64,000 bases of DNA. Source: Branchiostoma floridae (taxonomy: Eukaryota; Chordata; Leptocardii; Amphioxiformes; Branchiostomatidae). This document shows, piece by piece, positions 12,801 to 24,300 of this stretch; the first letter of the stretch is position 1, and each line of letters starts with the position of its first letter. The stretch covers positions 18,367,231 to 18,431,230 of the forward strand of contig NC_049983.1 of assembly GCF_000003815.2 (NCBI RefSeq). Reading direction: 5' to 3'. Under the pieces are notes generated by a model. That model was not told the DNA's origin. It did no database searches and saw only the letters and a list, made by a program, of their open reading frames with translations. A program made the position numbers and the translations under genes.

Positions 12801-15800
12801 AAGAGTTGTGAAAGTTGTTTAACCCTCTCCCTACTGCCTAATCTCATACCTCATACAAATTAAGGCCCAATAGGCTACGTCATCACAGAAAAAGCTTCTG
12901 GGCAGCAATGGTGGTTTGGGTGGCTCCTAACATGTCAAATCAAGTCAATAAGGTCATCACCGAGTTCATGAGGTTAAAATAGACAAATAACAACTAAATT
13001 GTACTCACTCTTTCAATCTCTCAATCTCTTCAGGAGTATACCTAGAAAAAAAGATTAAAGTAGAGTTTTACCAAAAAAATACAAAATGATACATCTAACT
13101 TGAAATTCATAAAATACACGTACAATGTACATTCAAAACTGTACTAAATTGACAAACTCCAAAACTGACAAAAAGCAGTAAACTAAAATCAGATGTTACA
13201 GTACAATGACAAACTATAATCTGGATCTTACTTTCCAACATGGTTCCTGTTGTCATACATCCGGAGAACTCTTCGGTAAATGGCGAAGAGTGGCCTGTTC
13301 AGACCTTGAGCGATGGTGCGATAGAAATCCTTCCTCTCGTCTTTGGACATCTCAAAAACAACCTCAGCAGCATCCTCAATGTTGTGATCCTACAGAAGAA
13401 AATATGCCCGAATGACTTGCTTGTAAGTCGTACTGCAAATTCAGTTACTTTCACGGTGGTCTCATTTCAAAGTAGAGGGGGGAAAGGAGCTTTCGGCACT
13501 GTTTTAAACTCACAGTTAAAACAATTCTGTAGTACAGTAGTATATATACAACATTAGAAATTCATGAATTTGCAACAAAAACTGTGGAAAACTGTGGAAA
13601 AAAAGACTGCAAAAGTTTCAAGATCTACAGAAGTTTTATCAAACTGTTTAACAGACTTCATTATAGTATCACATACACATACAAGAGTATCCTTACATCA
13701 AGAAAGGAAATCTGGTGCATACCTTACAGTACTGTTCAATGTTAGCTTTCAGCACTTCTACCTCCTCTTTAGACCACATCCCTTGTTTCCAGCTGTGGCC
13801 TGAACAAAACATCACAGGGATAAAAGGTTGTTTTATCTAGCTTAAGTGATTAAGAAAGAAACTGATAGATAAAAAAAACATTATTACTTGTAGTATACTT
13901 TCATAAAAGAAAATGCACACGTGCAGATGACATCATACGAAACCCAGTACTAATTGGTAGTGAGTACTAGTTTCACGCAGTTCTTGCCCCTGTAGGACTT
14001 AGTGCGCCAGTAGACAAGAGGGTGGAGAAGGAAGTGCACATCCCTCTTTTACCTTAAAAAGTCACGTGCAGGCCAGGCAGACGGGTCGCCTAAACCACCC
14101 TGTCTGCCTACCATTGTCTTCCGAGACAGATAGATGCCAACTAGTCGGCAGAGAATATTGCTTTGGTATGACATACTGTTGTACCTTTGCCATGTAGGTT
14201 AGTCTTGTCCTCTTTAGTAGTGAACCACGCCTGGTTTACCGGGGCTGCCTCTTCTGTCTTGTCAGAGGAGGGCGTGGCTGGGGAACTGTCCATCCCAGAA
14301 ACCTCCAACAGCTGGGGCAGGCAAAACAGAGCAATGATTGGTGGGGAATGTACAACAATTAAAACTTCATATTAACTGATGCGGACTGGAAACACTCTAA
14401 CACTTGTTTTAGACATACATGTAAGTGGAAAAAACGTCCACAAAAGATTCCACTGTTGCAATTCAACATACACATTTAAGCTTTTTGAATTTCTGGTGAA
14501 ATACCCCTTGTTGTATTCAGTTATTATTCTGCAGTAATCATCAATACACATAATCCAAAAAAAAAACATTCTGACCACCCCTTTGTCTGAAACGTTTCAA
14601 GTGGACCTGCCCTTACCTGTATTTGTTGTCCTGAGGTTGTGGCCAGCTGTACAGCTGTAGTCATGGAGTCTTCCACCTGCTCCAAGGTCGACCCTGACAC
14701 ATGCTCAAGGTCATCTTCATCTGTCGGCAAACTCTGGTCACCTGAAGAAAAATATCAGTCAATTTTTTACCCTACAAATACATGAATTTCCTATCCATTA
14801 CTGCTATGATACAGAATTGTTCCAACAGCGAACTTCAAACACAGAAAAAAACTTGTTTCCTCTAATACAGTAAAATTACGTCCACATAAAAAAAATAATG
14901 AGTTTACAGTAATTGTAATGGCTGTTCTATGTACTTACCAGTCACCCCTACCAGCTGTTCCACAGTAGTGTACCCATCCCTGAAGTCATTGTGGTTCATC
15001 CGTAGTTTCTTCTCAGGGTTCCCATCTTCAAAATCATCATCACTGTTATCATCACCTTTCCTCTTCTCTCCTCCACTGTCTATAACCAACCACAAAACTG
15101 TATTCAAATTTTGATCACTTTTTTTTTTTGCAAACCTTATTTCTGATAAATACAACTGGTACATTTTTGTAAGATTTGCACTTTGGGTATATGTATTGCT
15201 ATTCCGGGTAAATAAAGAATTGGTCTGCTCAGCCACAGTAGAACACATGCGGACTGCTAGCAGAGATGTCATCGTCGGCACCGACGGACCAAGGAGGTTG
15301 TGCCCCGTTCCAACCTCCTTGGACGGACTAAGCAAGACATAACAACACTACCACAGTACAATAAAGATGATGTTGTTGATTGATTTTCTTATCAAGTGTT
15401 AAGATTATCCTGAATGCTTAGTGTAATAGTCTATGACGATACAGGGCTCGAAATACCACATGCATATGCAAGTTTGTGCAAGTAAAATTGGTGTGGTGCA
15501 AGTAAGTTTAGACCAAACTTGCACCAGTGCAAGTTACTTTTGTCCTCTAATACCTGACATTAGAAAAAGCTTACACACACCGAGAATATTGTCTGTCATT
15601 GAAAGGTAAAAGAAAATAACACTGAATAAAAAAAAAGCCTAAATTTGTTATTTCTAAATTTGGTTAGACATCCAGGTAAACTATTTTTTTAAACAAATCC
15701 ATCTCTACAATGCTAATGATTCCTAAGGTGCTGTCTTACCTTGATTTGCATATGAGTTACATTTGCATACTAAATATGTTCAACTGGTTTTTCCAGTTAT

Positions 15801-16347
15801 ATGTATTGTATTGAGTTGTTCTACCACTTCATTCTGGAGATGCTTAAGACTAGTTACTGTGATGGATGTGATTGTCACTTGAAGAGTCCAGAAGAAATCT
15901 ATGGATCTTATCGAGTTGTAGACATTGAATTGTCTTTAATTGAGGTTAAATTCACAGTTTTTATGAAACAGTTTATACAATTTCAAACCAAAAATAAAAT
16001 ATGCTATGGAAAAACAAATATCCAAACATGTGGTCTTTACCGGTATGTATCCCCATTTACTACTAGTCACGTACATTTGCAAATTTTCAGAAGAGGAGAT
16101 AAGGGTTTAACAGTTCACTATTTTGGGTTGTGCAAGTAAGTTTCTTTTGGTGCAAGTTACCTTTGGCTTAACTTGCACAGGTGCAAGTTGACTGAAAATT
16201 GTATTTCGAGCCCTGCGATATATTAGAATGTAAATGCTGACCTGGTTCCATGTTGAAGGAGTGGGGACTGTCCGGATGAATGTTGTTGTGAGAAAGACAA
16301 TCCACATTCATGTCCAAGTCTATACCAACATCCTGAGCACCATCCAT
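6847..16347 (-). CDS. DMTF1: Cyclin-D-binding Myb-like transcription factor 1 (DMTF1/DMP1), complete, 17 coding exons
   Basis: Coding exons in transcript order: 16347-16242, 15079-14939, 14741-14617, 14311-14185, 13799-13723, 13389-13232, 13041-13009, 12714-12605, 12085-11857, 11486-11412, 11116-11034, 10796-10590, 10206-9965, 9018-8838, 8441-7972, 7547-7367, 6968-6847. All phases agree and give 888 residues (human about 760). Residues about 165-420 form the Myb-like DNA-binding region: [57 protein letters not shown] and VRSPQWLRSKWW match the human protein. An acidic N-terminus and a Ser/Thr-rich C-terminal activation-type region (DVIPFATLT followed by GPILQH) also align. In mammals DMTF1 is a nuclear factor that activates the ARF-p53 axis and binds D cyclins. 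The excess length comes from the 470-bp exon at 7972-8441, an 11-residue SQ-rich repeat. Upstream lies a non-coding first exon near 17744-17990. Confidence 0.95.
7629..7764 (+). mobile_element. Diverged copy of a small hairpin element (GATGAAGGTTAGACAT family)
   Basis: It starts with GATGAAGGTTAGACATCGAG, continues GTAATAAGATATGCC, and ends with TTGAGTTGCTTGAGTATTTC then TATTTGGCA. These are the hallmarks of the better-preserved copies at 21698-21825 and 57690-57808. The arms have decayed here and no flanking duplication is clear. Confidence 0.6.
7972..8441 (-). repeat. DMTF1: Tandem 33-bp coding repeat (11-residue ISQSD unit) in DMTF1
   Basis: The exon encodes about eleven 11-residue units of the form ISQSDLxxHxx, including ISQSDYGSHAS, ASQSDFTSHVR, ICQSDITGHAT and ISQSDLEDHSH. 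The invariant SQS core is written AGCCAATCAG. On the + strand GATTGG starts at 8045, 8078, 8111, 8144, 8177, 8207, 8273, 8306, 8339, 8372 and 8420. Spacing is almost always exactly 33 bp; a diverged unit falls near 8240 and one unit is 30 bp. Single related motifs occur in the neighbouring exons (ISQSGLPD at 8838-9018, VSQSEGLD at 7367-7547). Confidence 0.92.
15442..16215. mobile_element. Non-autonomous DNA transposon, 774 bp, in DMTF1 intron 1
   Basis: The two ends share a perfect 15-bp terminal inverted repeat, CAGGGCTCGAAATAC. Just inside are repeated palindromic motifs of the form ACTTGCACNNGTGCAAGT, which look like transposase-binding subterminal repeats. CGATA flanks both sides directly (15437-15441 and 16216-16220). 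The CAGGGCTCGAAAT terminus resembles hAT elements, but the visible duplication is 5 bp rather than the usual 8. A 112-codon open frame inside (15801-16139) is not recognisable. Confidence 0.75.
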
Positions 16348-16650
16348 ATTGGCACACCTGGTTAAGTACAAATTTTGTCAGAATAGACATAACATTATAT
16401 TACACAATAAATTTTCTTAAGACAAACCAATCCTTGGACAAACCTTGCAGCCCCTAGTCAGTGTACAATGTACAACAATGAACTAGAAGACAAAATATGC
16501 ACCTGCAACTTGCAAAAAAATGTTGACATTGCAGGAAAACTACTGCAAAGTATTGTGAGCCCTGGGTTATGTGGATACACAACAAAGTTAAAATAATTTT
16601 TGTTTTGTTTTTAATTTCATACAAAGAAAATTAATTTGCCACACATCATG

Positions 16651-17379
16651 GAATCAGGACGACTCTGACCATTACTAACTCGGCCCATTGAAAATCTGGT
16701 CAACTCGGACCACTCCCCTGGTCAACTCGGACCACCCCCATGTACCAGTCGGACCAAATTACTTATCTTTTGAAAAAAAGTTAATTTGACATTTCTTGGT
16801 ACATTTGTACTAGTATAGACAGTCCACAGCTGCTACTACTATTAGAACGTCAGAAGTTATGGTCATACAGAGTGGCGGTCCTTTGATCTAGTATCATATG
16901 TACCGCGGGCGCCGGCGATATTAAAACCGCGATATTAAAACAAAGTGGACACGGTCGGCTTGAAAAAATTCTTAATTAGCAATTAATCTTCAACAAGAAT
17001 GACTCATACTCTGATCAATACCCACATCTTATTTGTCTAAAACTATTCCGAAGAGCAAGTAATGATAAAGTTTACTACTGTCCTCTATTAGAAGCGCCTC
17101 ACACCTATCCACGTGTCCACACACGCTGCGTATTTCGGAGTCAACGACCTAATGTGCGCCGCCTGGAATGCCGAAAACTTCGATGAATTACACAATCCAA
17201 TCAATCCAACCTACAGTTTTCTCATTTCAGAGTATATACATATAAAACTAGTGTTGGGATTACATTTTCGAAAAAAAATCAATTAAATAGCTGTCCAGGG
17301 GGGATGGTCCGAGTTGTCCCGGCAGATGGGCCGAGTTGACTGGGCCGAGTTGGTAATGGTCCGAGTCGTCCGACATTCC
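16651..17379. mobile_element. Non-autonomous hAT-like element, about 729 bp, 5' of the first DMTF1 coding exon
   Basis: Imperfect TIRs: the left end begins GAATCAGGACGACTC and the right end reads inwards GGAATGTCGGACGACTC. Both continue into GACCATTACYAACTCGGCCCA. The 8-bp direct repeat ACATCATG flanks the element (16643-16650 and 17380-17387). The motif AACTCGGACCA recurs inside both ends. An 8-bp duplication with short TIRs fits the hAT superfamily. No transposase is encoded. Confidence 0.75.
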
Positions 17380-17743
17380 ACATCATGTGGTGGATTAGGT
17401 TAAAATTTTCTCCTTGCCAGCTGGATGTTAGACAGCAAAAATATTTGCACAGAAATAAGAGCAAAATATCCCCAACCTTAGTCTAACGGTACAGTTTTCT
17501 ACATATTTTTTAGTGTTTTGAAAAACAATGCATAACATAACGTTATATCCCTGATCATACAACAAAAGCCTGCATCTATGATTTTACAAGATCAGTTTTC
17601 ACAAGAGTAAGGCTTCGTCATGATGTCAACAAACGGACACCAACAACATAACGGGACGTTCATGACATGTCACATGCCCTTATCCGCACAAAATATAAAT
17701 AATTTTTCCATGTTCGCTTGCCAGCCAGCCGCTAGCCGCCTAC

Positions 17744-18303
17744 CGGAAAGAACGGCGCCATGACAGGCAGACTATGTCTGTCTTCCTCTAGCAAGGTCAA
17801 CCTAGCCATATTCACGACATATCCCGGCGGTTCCCCCCTGAAAATCCCCTCGGACCCTCCCCCGGGGCCGGGACCCAGGTGAACCGAGGTGTAGCTTAAA
17901 ACTCGCGCGTACTTCCTGATTTTCGTCCGGGAACTTTACGGCGTCAAGACCCAGGATGAACACCAGGACCAGGATGTAGACGGACGGCTGCCCGGAATCT
18001 TCACCGGAATGTAGTCATCCGCGAAAATCTCAAAATCATCTCTTGTAACTTAATTGTTGAATAAAGAATATCAAATTCTAACATATCAATAATTCTAATG
18101 TATCTTATTTGATTTCTTCATATCAAAATGTGCAATTAATGCCTGTTTTTGTAAAACACTGCTCGTGCTATTTTCTTGCTGCAGGCCACGGTGAAAGAAA
18201 CGTCCTGTGCAAAGGCTCACCTCGAATATTCTCGCGAGAATCTTCGGGATTTTAATCAACTTGACCCGAGATTTGGGAGGTCGTTAACCTTTGCCCTAGG
18301 AAA
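17744..18303. promoter_or_regulatory. Shared head-to-head promoter of DMTF1 (-) and SUCLG2 (+)
   Basis: This is a GC- and CpG-rich interval between the presumed DMTF1 first exon and the SUCLG2 start codon. A plausible non-coding DMTF1 exon ends at the donor CCG|GTAGGC (17744/17743, minus strand). The palindrome TCTCGCGAGA lies at 18230-18239, 65 bp before the SUCLG2 ATG. An ETS-type ACTTCCTG is at 17911-17918. No TATA box sits near either start. TCTCGCGAGA is a known core element of TATA-less, often bidirectional, animal promoters. Confidence 0.6.
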
Positions 18304-21300
18304 ATGGCGGCTCTGGTGAAAAGATTTTCTCGTCTAGGCGGTTTTGCCTCGCTTTTGCAGAAGCAGGTAAGAATGTGTGGGTCTTTAGTCATTTGTAGGA
18401 CAGGCATTTATTTTGGTACATAACCTCGCATATAATTGTGCGCGCAGATCAGCTTTACTAGTCGGGAAAAGGTCCCTGAGTGACTTGTGGTCTGCAAACG
18501 TGGGCATGTGATGTGTCCTCAAATGCTCAAGTGATATAGAAATACGCATGTATTGTATTTCTTAGTGCTTACGTGCAGTTGAACATGTGCGGCATGAAGA
18601 ACTAGCAATTGCCATTCTTGCAGTTCCATGATCTAAACTAAAAGTGTGAACTCATATACGATTTGCTTTGCTCTCTCCACATATTTTACTTCCATGTTAA
18701 ATCCTCTTCCAGTGTGCAGCTGCCACAGTCCCTGTAAGATGTCTGAACTTGCAGGAGTACCAGAGTAAGAAACTCCTGGATGATTATAAAGTAGCAGTAC
18801 AGAGGTTCGGTGTGGCTGACACCACAGATCAGGCAGTGGAGGTGGCCAAGCAGCTGGGTATGTGCTGTCGTCGTCGAAGGGCAACTTATTGATTAACATC
18901 AAATATCAATTTAACATCAATAAACATTAATAGTCATCACCGACTAGTTTACATGCATGTTTATATGTAGATAGATGAATAGGTAGATAGATAGATAGAT
19001 AGATCAGTGTAGAGAGAAAGACTTCAAAGAGTAAGAGAAGGTGATATGAGAGAGAATACTCTTTTTAGCTGGACAATCAGGGAACTTGATCATGAAAACC
19101 TGCCTTCTTGTGTTAGCTTATGTGAGACAACACTATAACTCCAACTCAACATGTTGAAGTGTAGTCGATGAGGCATCAGAAGGATGATGATTGAAACACA
19201 ACGGTTTACCATTTTCAACCTTCTATTCAAAAGCCCTCATCAGAATGACAAGAGAGTGGTACCACACTTGCTTTTATAGATATAGGATGGAAGAACAGCA
19301 GCCTCGTCATGACTGTTACCCAAAGAACAAGTCCACCTGTTGAAGTGCTTAGTGCAATCTTTGTCTTCCTCCCGCCTCTCCCTGTAGCACCAGTCAGAGA
19401 ATATGTCATCAAGGCCCAGATCCTGGCAGGTGGGCGGGGCAAGGGAACCTTCAGCAATGGGGTCAAGGGTGGGGTCAAGTTCACCACAGTGTAAGTATTG
19501 ACAAGAAGTAAGGTCAAAGGTCCCAGAAAAAGTTATTTCATTTCCTGTCTTCAATTTGCATGCTATATAATTCAACTTATGCTATGACTGAGGTGATAAT
19601 GCAGAATTTGTAAGCAGACTGCACATGTGACAGCTCCAAATGGCAACAAGGATTCTCCATAAGAACACATCTTAACTTTTTACAACACATGCACGGCTGT
19701 CCTCAGTTTGTGAGCATGCAATGTCCCAACATCGATTTTGACCATGTTTAACCACTTAAATGTTACCTGAAAACTCATTTTGGTACACAGCGCTAGTACA
19801 TGTTGTAGATATGAGTAAGAAAGAAATCATAATGAGGAAACTGAAGTTTGACAATATCTAAAGTTTTTGTTTTGCTGTTCCGTGCTCCAGTCCAGATGAG
19901 GTTGGTTCCCTGGTTAAGGACATGCTGGGCTTCAAACTGGTGACTAAACAGACCCCACCTGGTGGTGTCCTGGTACAGAAAGTGAGTACAAAACCTTAGA
20001 AGGTGTATGTGCAAGTGCATGTACATGAGTTTTTCTAAAAAAAATAGTTTTGTTGAGTTGTTGTTGTTGTTTTTTAAATCATAAAGAAATGGTAAAGCTT
20101 CCTTGGGTGAAATCATGGTGAGACGAGGTACAATAAGCAACATGTTTATCCATTTGTAACTGGAGCACTGAATAAAGGGTTGGTGTGTATGTGTACATGT
20201 ATGTGTGTAACAATTGCCACAATCGACCCCTGTCAGGTCATGGTTGCAGAGTCCGTAGACATCTCGCGGGAAACCTACTTCGCTATCTTGATGGACCGGG
20301 AAACCAACGGACCTGTCATCATTGCCAGCACGGAGGGTGGCATGGACATCGAGGAAGTAGCAGAGAAAACGCCAGACCGTATTTATAAGGTAGTCTTCTC
20401 TATTATATGTGCTGCATACATTTTAAAACCTTGCTTTTGTGATTCTCTCCTTACAAGTAAAGAGAAAGTATTCCAGAAAACTTTGTGATGCAAGTTACAT
20501 CTTGTGCAAGCTCCCTTGTTTGTAAATGAATGCAGTAAAGAATTTGTTTCCTTGAAACAGCAACCAGTGGATATCCATGATGGTCTGTCTGCGGCTGTAG
20601 CCAGGCAGCTCGCTCAGAACCTCAAGTTTGAAGGCGATAAATTAGATCAGGTAAATATCTTTTTTACTTTGTCTACAAAATGTGTTGCTCAAATTGATGG
20701 CCTGTGAGATCCACCTTAGTTATAGAAATGTGGCGTACAATTTGATGCTGTGAAAGTAAAGGGAATAGTCCAACTCTATTACACTTCTCTCATTTTAGGT
20801 CTGATTATGAAGTGTTATAAAATGACAATACTGCAGTGTTATCAAAATAACATCAGTGAACACTGTGCAAAATTACATTCACTTACTAATGTGTAGAAAA
20901 TGGCATCACTGAACACTGTACAAAATGACATGAACAGTGTTTATAAAATGACATTACCAAACAATGTTCAAATTTCTACAAAATGACATCACTGAATAGT
21001 ATGTAGAAAATGACATATTAATTGAACTATGTACAAAATAACACAAATGAACAGCGTGTAGAAAATGACATCACCAAACAGTGTTCACAATGACACCATC
21101 AAACAAATTTTCTTCAACATGACATCACCGAAAAGTGTGCGCAAGTCTACAGACATTGTACACCAATGAAATGACATCTCAAAAAAGTGTACACAATGAC
21201 ATAACTGAACACTGTGCACTTCCCCAGGCAACGCTCCAGATCATGAACATGTACCAGCTGTTCCTGTCTGTGGACGCCACCCAGGTGGAGATCAACCCCT

Positions 21301-24300
21301 TCGCTGAGACGTCTGATGGGAGAGGTCAGTTCTCACGCAAAGCAATAATTTATGGCCAGCTGAGAAGTTTCATGAAAAGGCCAAGAATGCAAACACATAA
21401 ACAGGAAAAAAAATTGCAAAACTTAGATGCCCCCAAGCCATATGAATCTATCCACTGTCACTTCCCAATAACTGTGTGGTATAGGCCACATACATGTGTT
21501 GCTAAGGCCATACCAATTTTATCTGTTGGTTCTCGGATTTTTTCATGAAAAATATGAAGCGACAGGGCGAAAAAAAAAAAAAAACTGCTGACAGGACAGC
21601 CAGAACTGAAAAAAAAAGGGCCGTCTTACTGAGAAACGAAACAGACACTACATTACTGCAATATAAATTGCTATTTTCATAGACTATGATCTTCTCTACG
21701 CCAAAAATAGTTACTCAAGCAACTGGATATGGTTTTGAAAAAAGACGTTTCAAAACCATATCCAGTTGCTTGAGTAACTATTTTTGGCGTATCTTATTAC
21801 CTGGATGTCTAACCTACATCGACGTATCTTCTCTCGACCTATTTTAGAGGATTATTGATTTCTTTAACAGAATGGCGTCATTATGGTTATCAAATAATGA
21901 ATATGATACATGTATGTACAATTCTGCCTTGTCTCTTAAAATTGGAAAGAAAACAGTGAAATTGCAGTATTCATTTTCTGTTTTTTATTCATGAAATTAA
22001 ACTGTGCCTGGAAATAATTCCTAGCTCTGTGCTACTTACAACAATGTTCATCTTCTTGAAATACAAACAAAAGTGACAATACTGTAGCTGAAACAGGCTG
22101 GAACATGTTCCAATTTGGCCATGGGGAACTCTAGCAACTTTGATACATGAACTTAAACTGTGCCAGCTCTGTGCTACTTACAACATTGACAATGTTCATC
22201 TTCTTGAAATAAAAAAGTGACAATACTGTAGCTGACACAAGCCCCAATTTGGCCAAGGGTACCTCTAGCAACTTTCATACATGAACTTGAAATCGTGCCT
22301 GACAATAATTCCCAGCTATGCTACTTACAACAATGTTCATCTTCTTGAAATACAAACAAAAATGACAATACTAGTAAAGTGTAGCTGAAACCAGCTGGAA
22401 CAAGCATCATACATGAACTTTAACTGTGCAGCTCAACAAAATGACTCCCATCCCACCTACCTCAGAGAATTGAGAAAGAAATCAATTGCTACAGAATGAC
22501 TGTACAACAACATGGTGGTTGACTTTCCATTCTGTCAAGATGGCACTAAGTTAGCACTGTTCCTAGCACGGTATGCTCCTCATGGCAGTTGGATCAACCC
22601 TGCAGAAAGGACCATGTCTTTGCTAAATCTAGCCCTGCAGAACTTGCTTCTTTTTCAGTTTATGCGCCATTTTTGTCCTAATAAACTGAAGATTTTTTTG
22701 ATTGGCTAATATACGTCACATGACCAACAAAAAAAGTGACATCTAGCGACATTTTATAAAACTGCAGCCTTCAGGGTTTTTTTTTTTACGTTTCAGTTTT
22801 GGCAACACCCCTAGGACGGAGACAGAGGCTAAAACTTAATTTTTTTTTTTTTCATTTTGCGATTTTTTGAAGCGGCGATTCCGAGAACCAACAAATAAAA
22901 TTGGTGTTGCCTAAACCAGATTAATACATTGAAGTTATTTGAAGACATTGAACAATGAAAAAAGAGGACATTTTTAGCTAAAATGTGCTTTTTCAACTTG
23001 CAACCTGTACTGATAAGAATTTGGAAGCTTAAAACTATATAAAAGTGTTTACCTCAGACTTAACCAGTACCATGCTTCCTGGTTGCTTGCCTTTTTGCCT
23101 ATATGATAGTTCACATGGATAGCCAGTTGATATGACTCACAACACATCTGCTGTGCATGCACAATTCCAATTGTGAACTGTCTTATACATAGTGAAAAAG
23201 TTCAAACTTTGTTCCAACACAATAAGAAAACTCACCATAAATTTTCGGTTGAGAACTCCGACCTTCGATCAGATGGATGATTCGATGTCTCATACATAGT
23301 CATGTAATTATACTCTATCAGAAGATACACAATAGTAAAAACACACTTATATGAATCTGACTTTAAGCCTTGTGTTGTTCCAGTGATCTGTGTGGATGCC
23401 AAGATCAACTTTGATGACAACGCAGAGTTCAGGCAGAAGGAAATCTTTGCGCTGGACGACTGCTCAGAAACAGACCCGCGAGAAGTGCAGGCACACAAAC
23501 ACAACCTCAACTACATCGGCATGGACGGCAACATTGGCTGCTTAGGTACGACATACTGTAAATTCATGTAGTTTTGTTATGGTATTTCGCAGTACAAAGA
23601 AATTTTTTTTTTTTGTGGTTTAACCAATTCTGTAATACAGACATGGAGTAGTACTAGTAATTCATTGAATGCACAAATTGGCAGTGGAGAAGTCACTGTG
23701 AAAATAAAACCACTGCAAAATTTGCAATATTTACAGTATTTCTGATAAAGTATTATCAGTTGTTGTTTATTGTTTATTAAGAAGCCTTTTAGCCCTTACG
23801 GGCTAATCTTCCAAGGTTCAAACAATCAACATGACTATACACCATACATCTTAAAGAAATACAACAATCGTAATTTTAAAAGTGTGTTTGTTTAGTTTTG
23901 GGAAAGTTTTATTATTTTGTATGCATGGCATGTTAATAGTTTGGACATTTTTGGTAACCTATTCCTCCCCACTCTTCCAGTTAATGGAGCTGGCCTCGCC
24001 ATGGCAACCATGGACATTGTGAAGCTACATGGAGGGGAACCTGCCAACTTCCTGGACTGCGGGGGTGGTGTGACGGAGGGACAGGTCTTTGAGGCCTTCA
24101 AAATCCTCACCTCTGACCCCCAGGTATGCAACAGGTGGTGAACATGATGGTATTGATTTCGGTGAAAACTACTGTGAGACCTGCAGGGCCATAAAGGAGA
24201 ATTAGGGAGGGGGTGAAGTCTGCCATCTCTGACTGTCTTCTTCTTTGTTACTTTTTCACCAGGTGAAAGCAGTGTTGGTGAACATTTTTGGAGGCATTGT

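Larger units (their letters stand above)
21506..22911. mobile_element. Harbinger-like TIR element, about 1.4 kb, in SUCLG2 intron 7
   Basis: The left end GGCCATACCAATTTTATCTG continues to GGTTCTCGG. It matches the inverted right end (GGCAACACCAATTTTATTTG...) with three mismatches over about 31 bp. The 3-bp duplication TAA flanks it (21503-21505, 22912-22914). TWA duplications and GGC-starting TIRs are typical of PIF/Harbinger. A smaller hairpin element and a three-unit tandem repeat are nested inside. No transposase remains. A related single end (GAAGCGGCGAATCCG to GGTGTGGCC) is at about 58449-58492. Confidence 0.65.

Noticed and set aside
15801-16139. 112-codon frame inside the 774-bp transposon
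   Set aside because: No transposase motifs and AT-rich composition; most likely chance.
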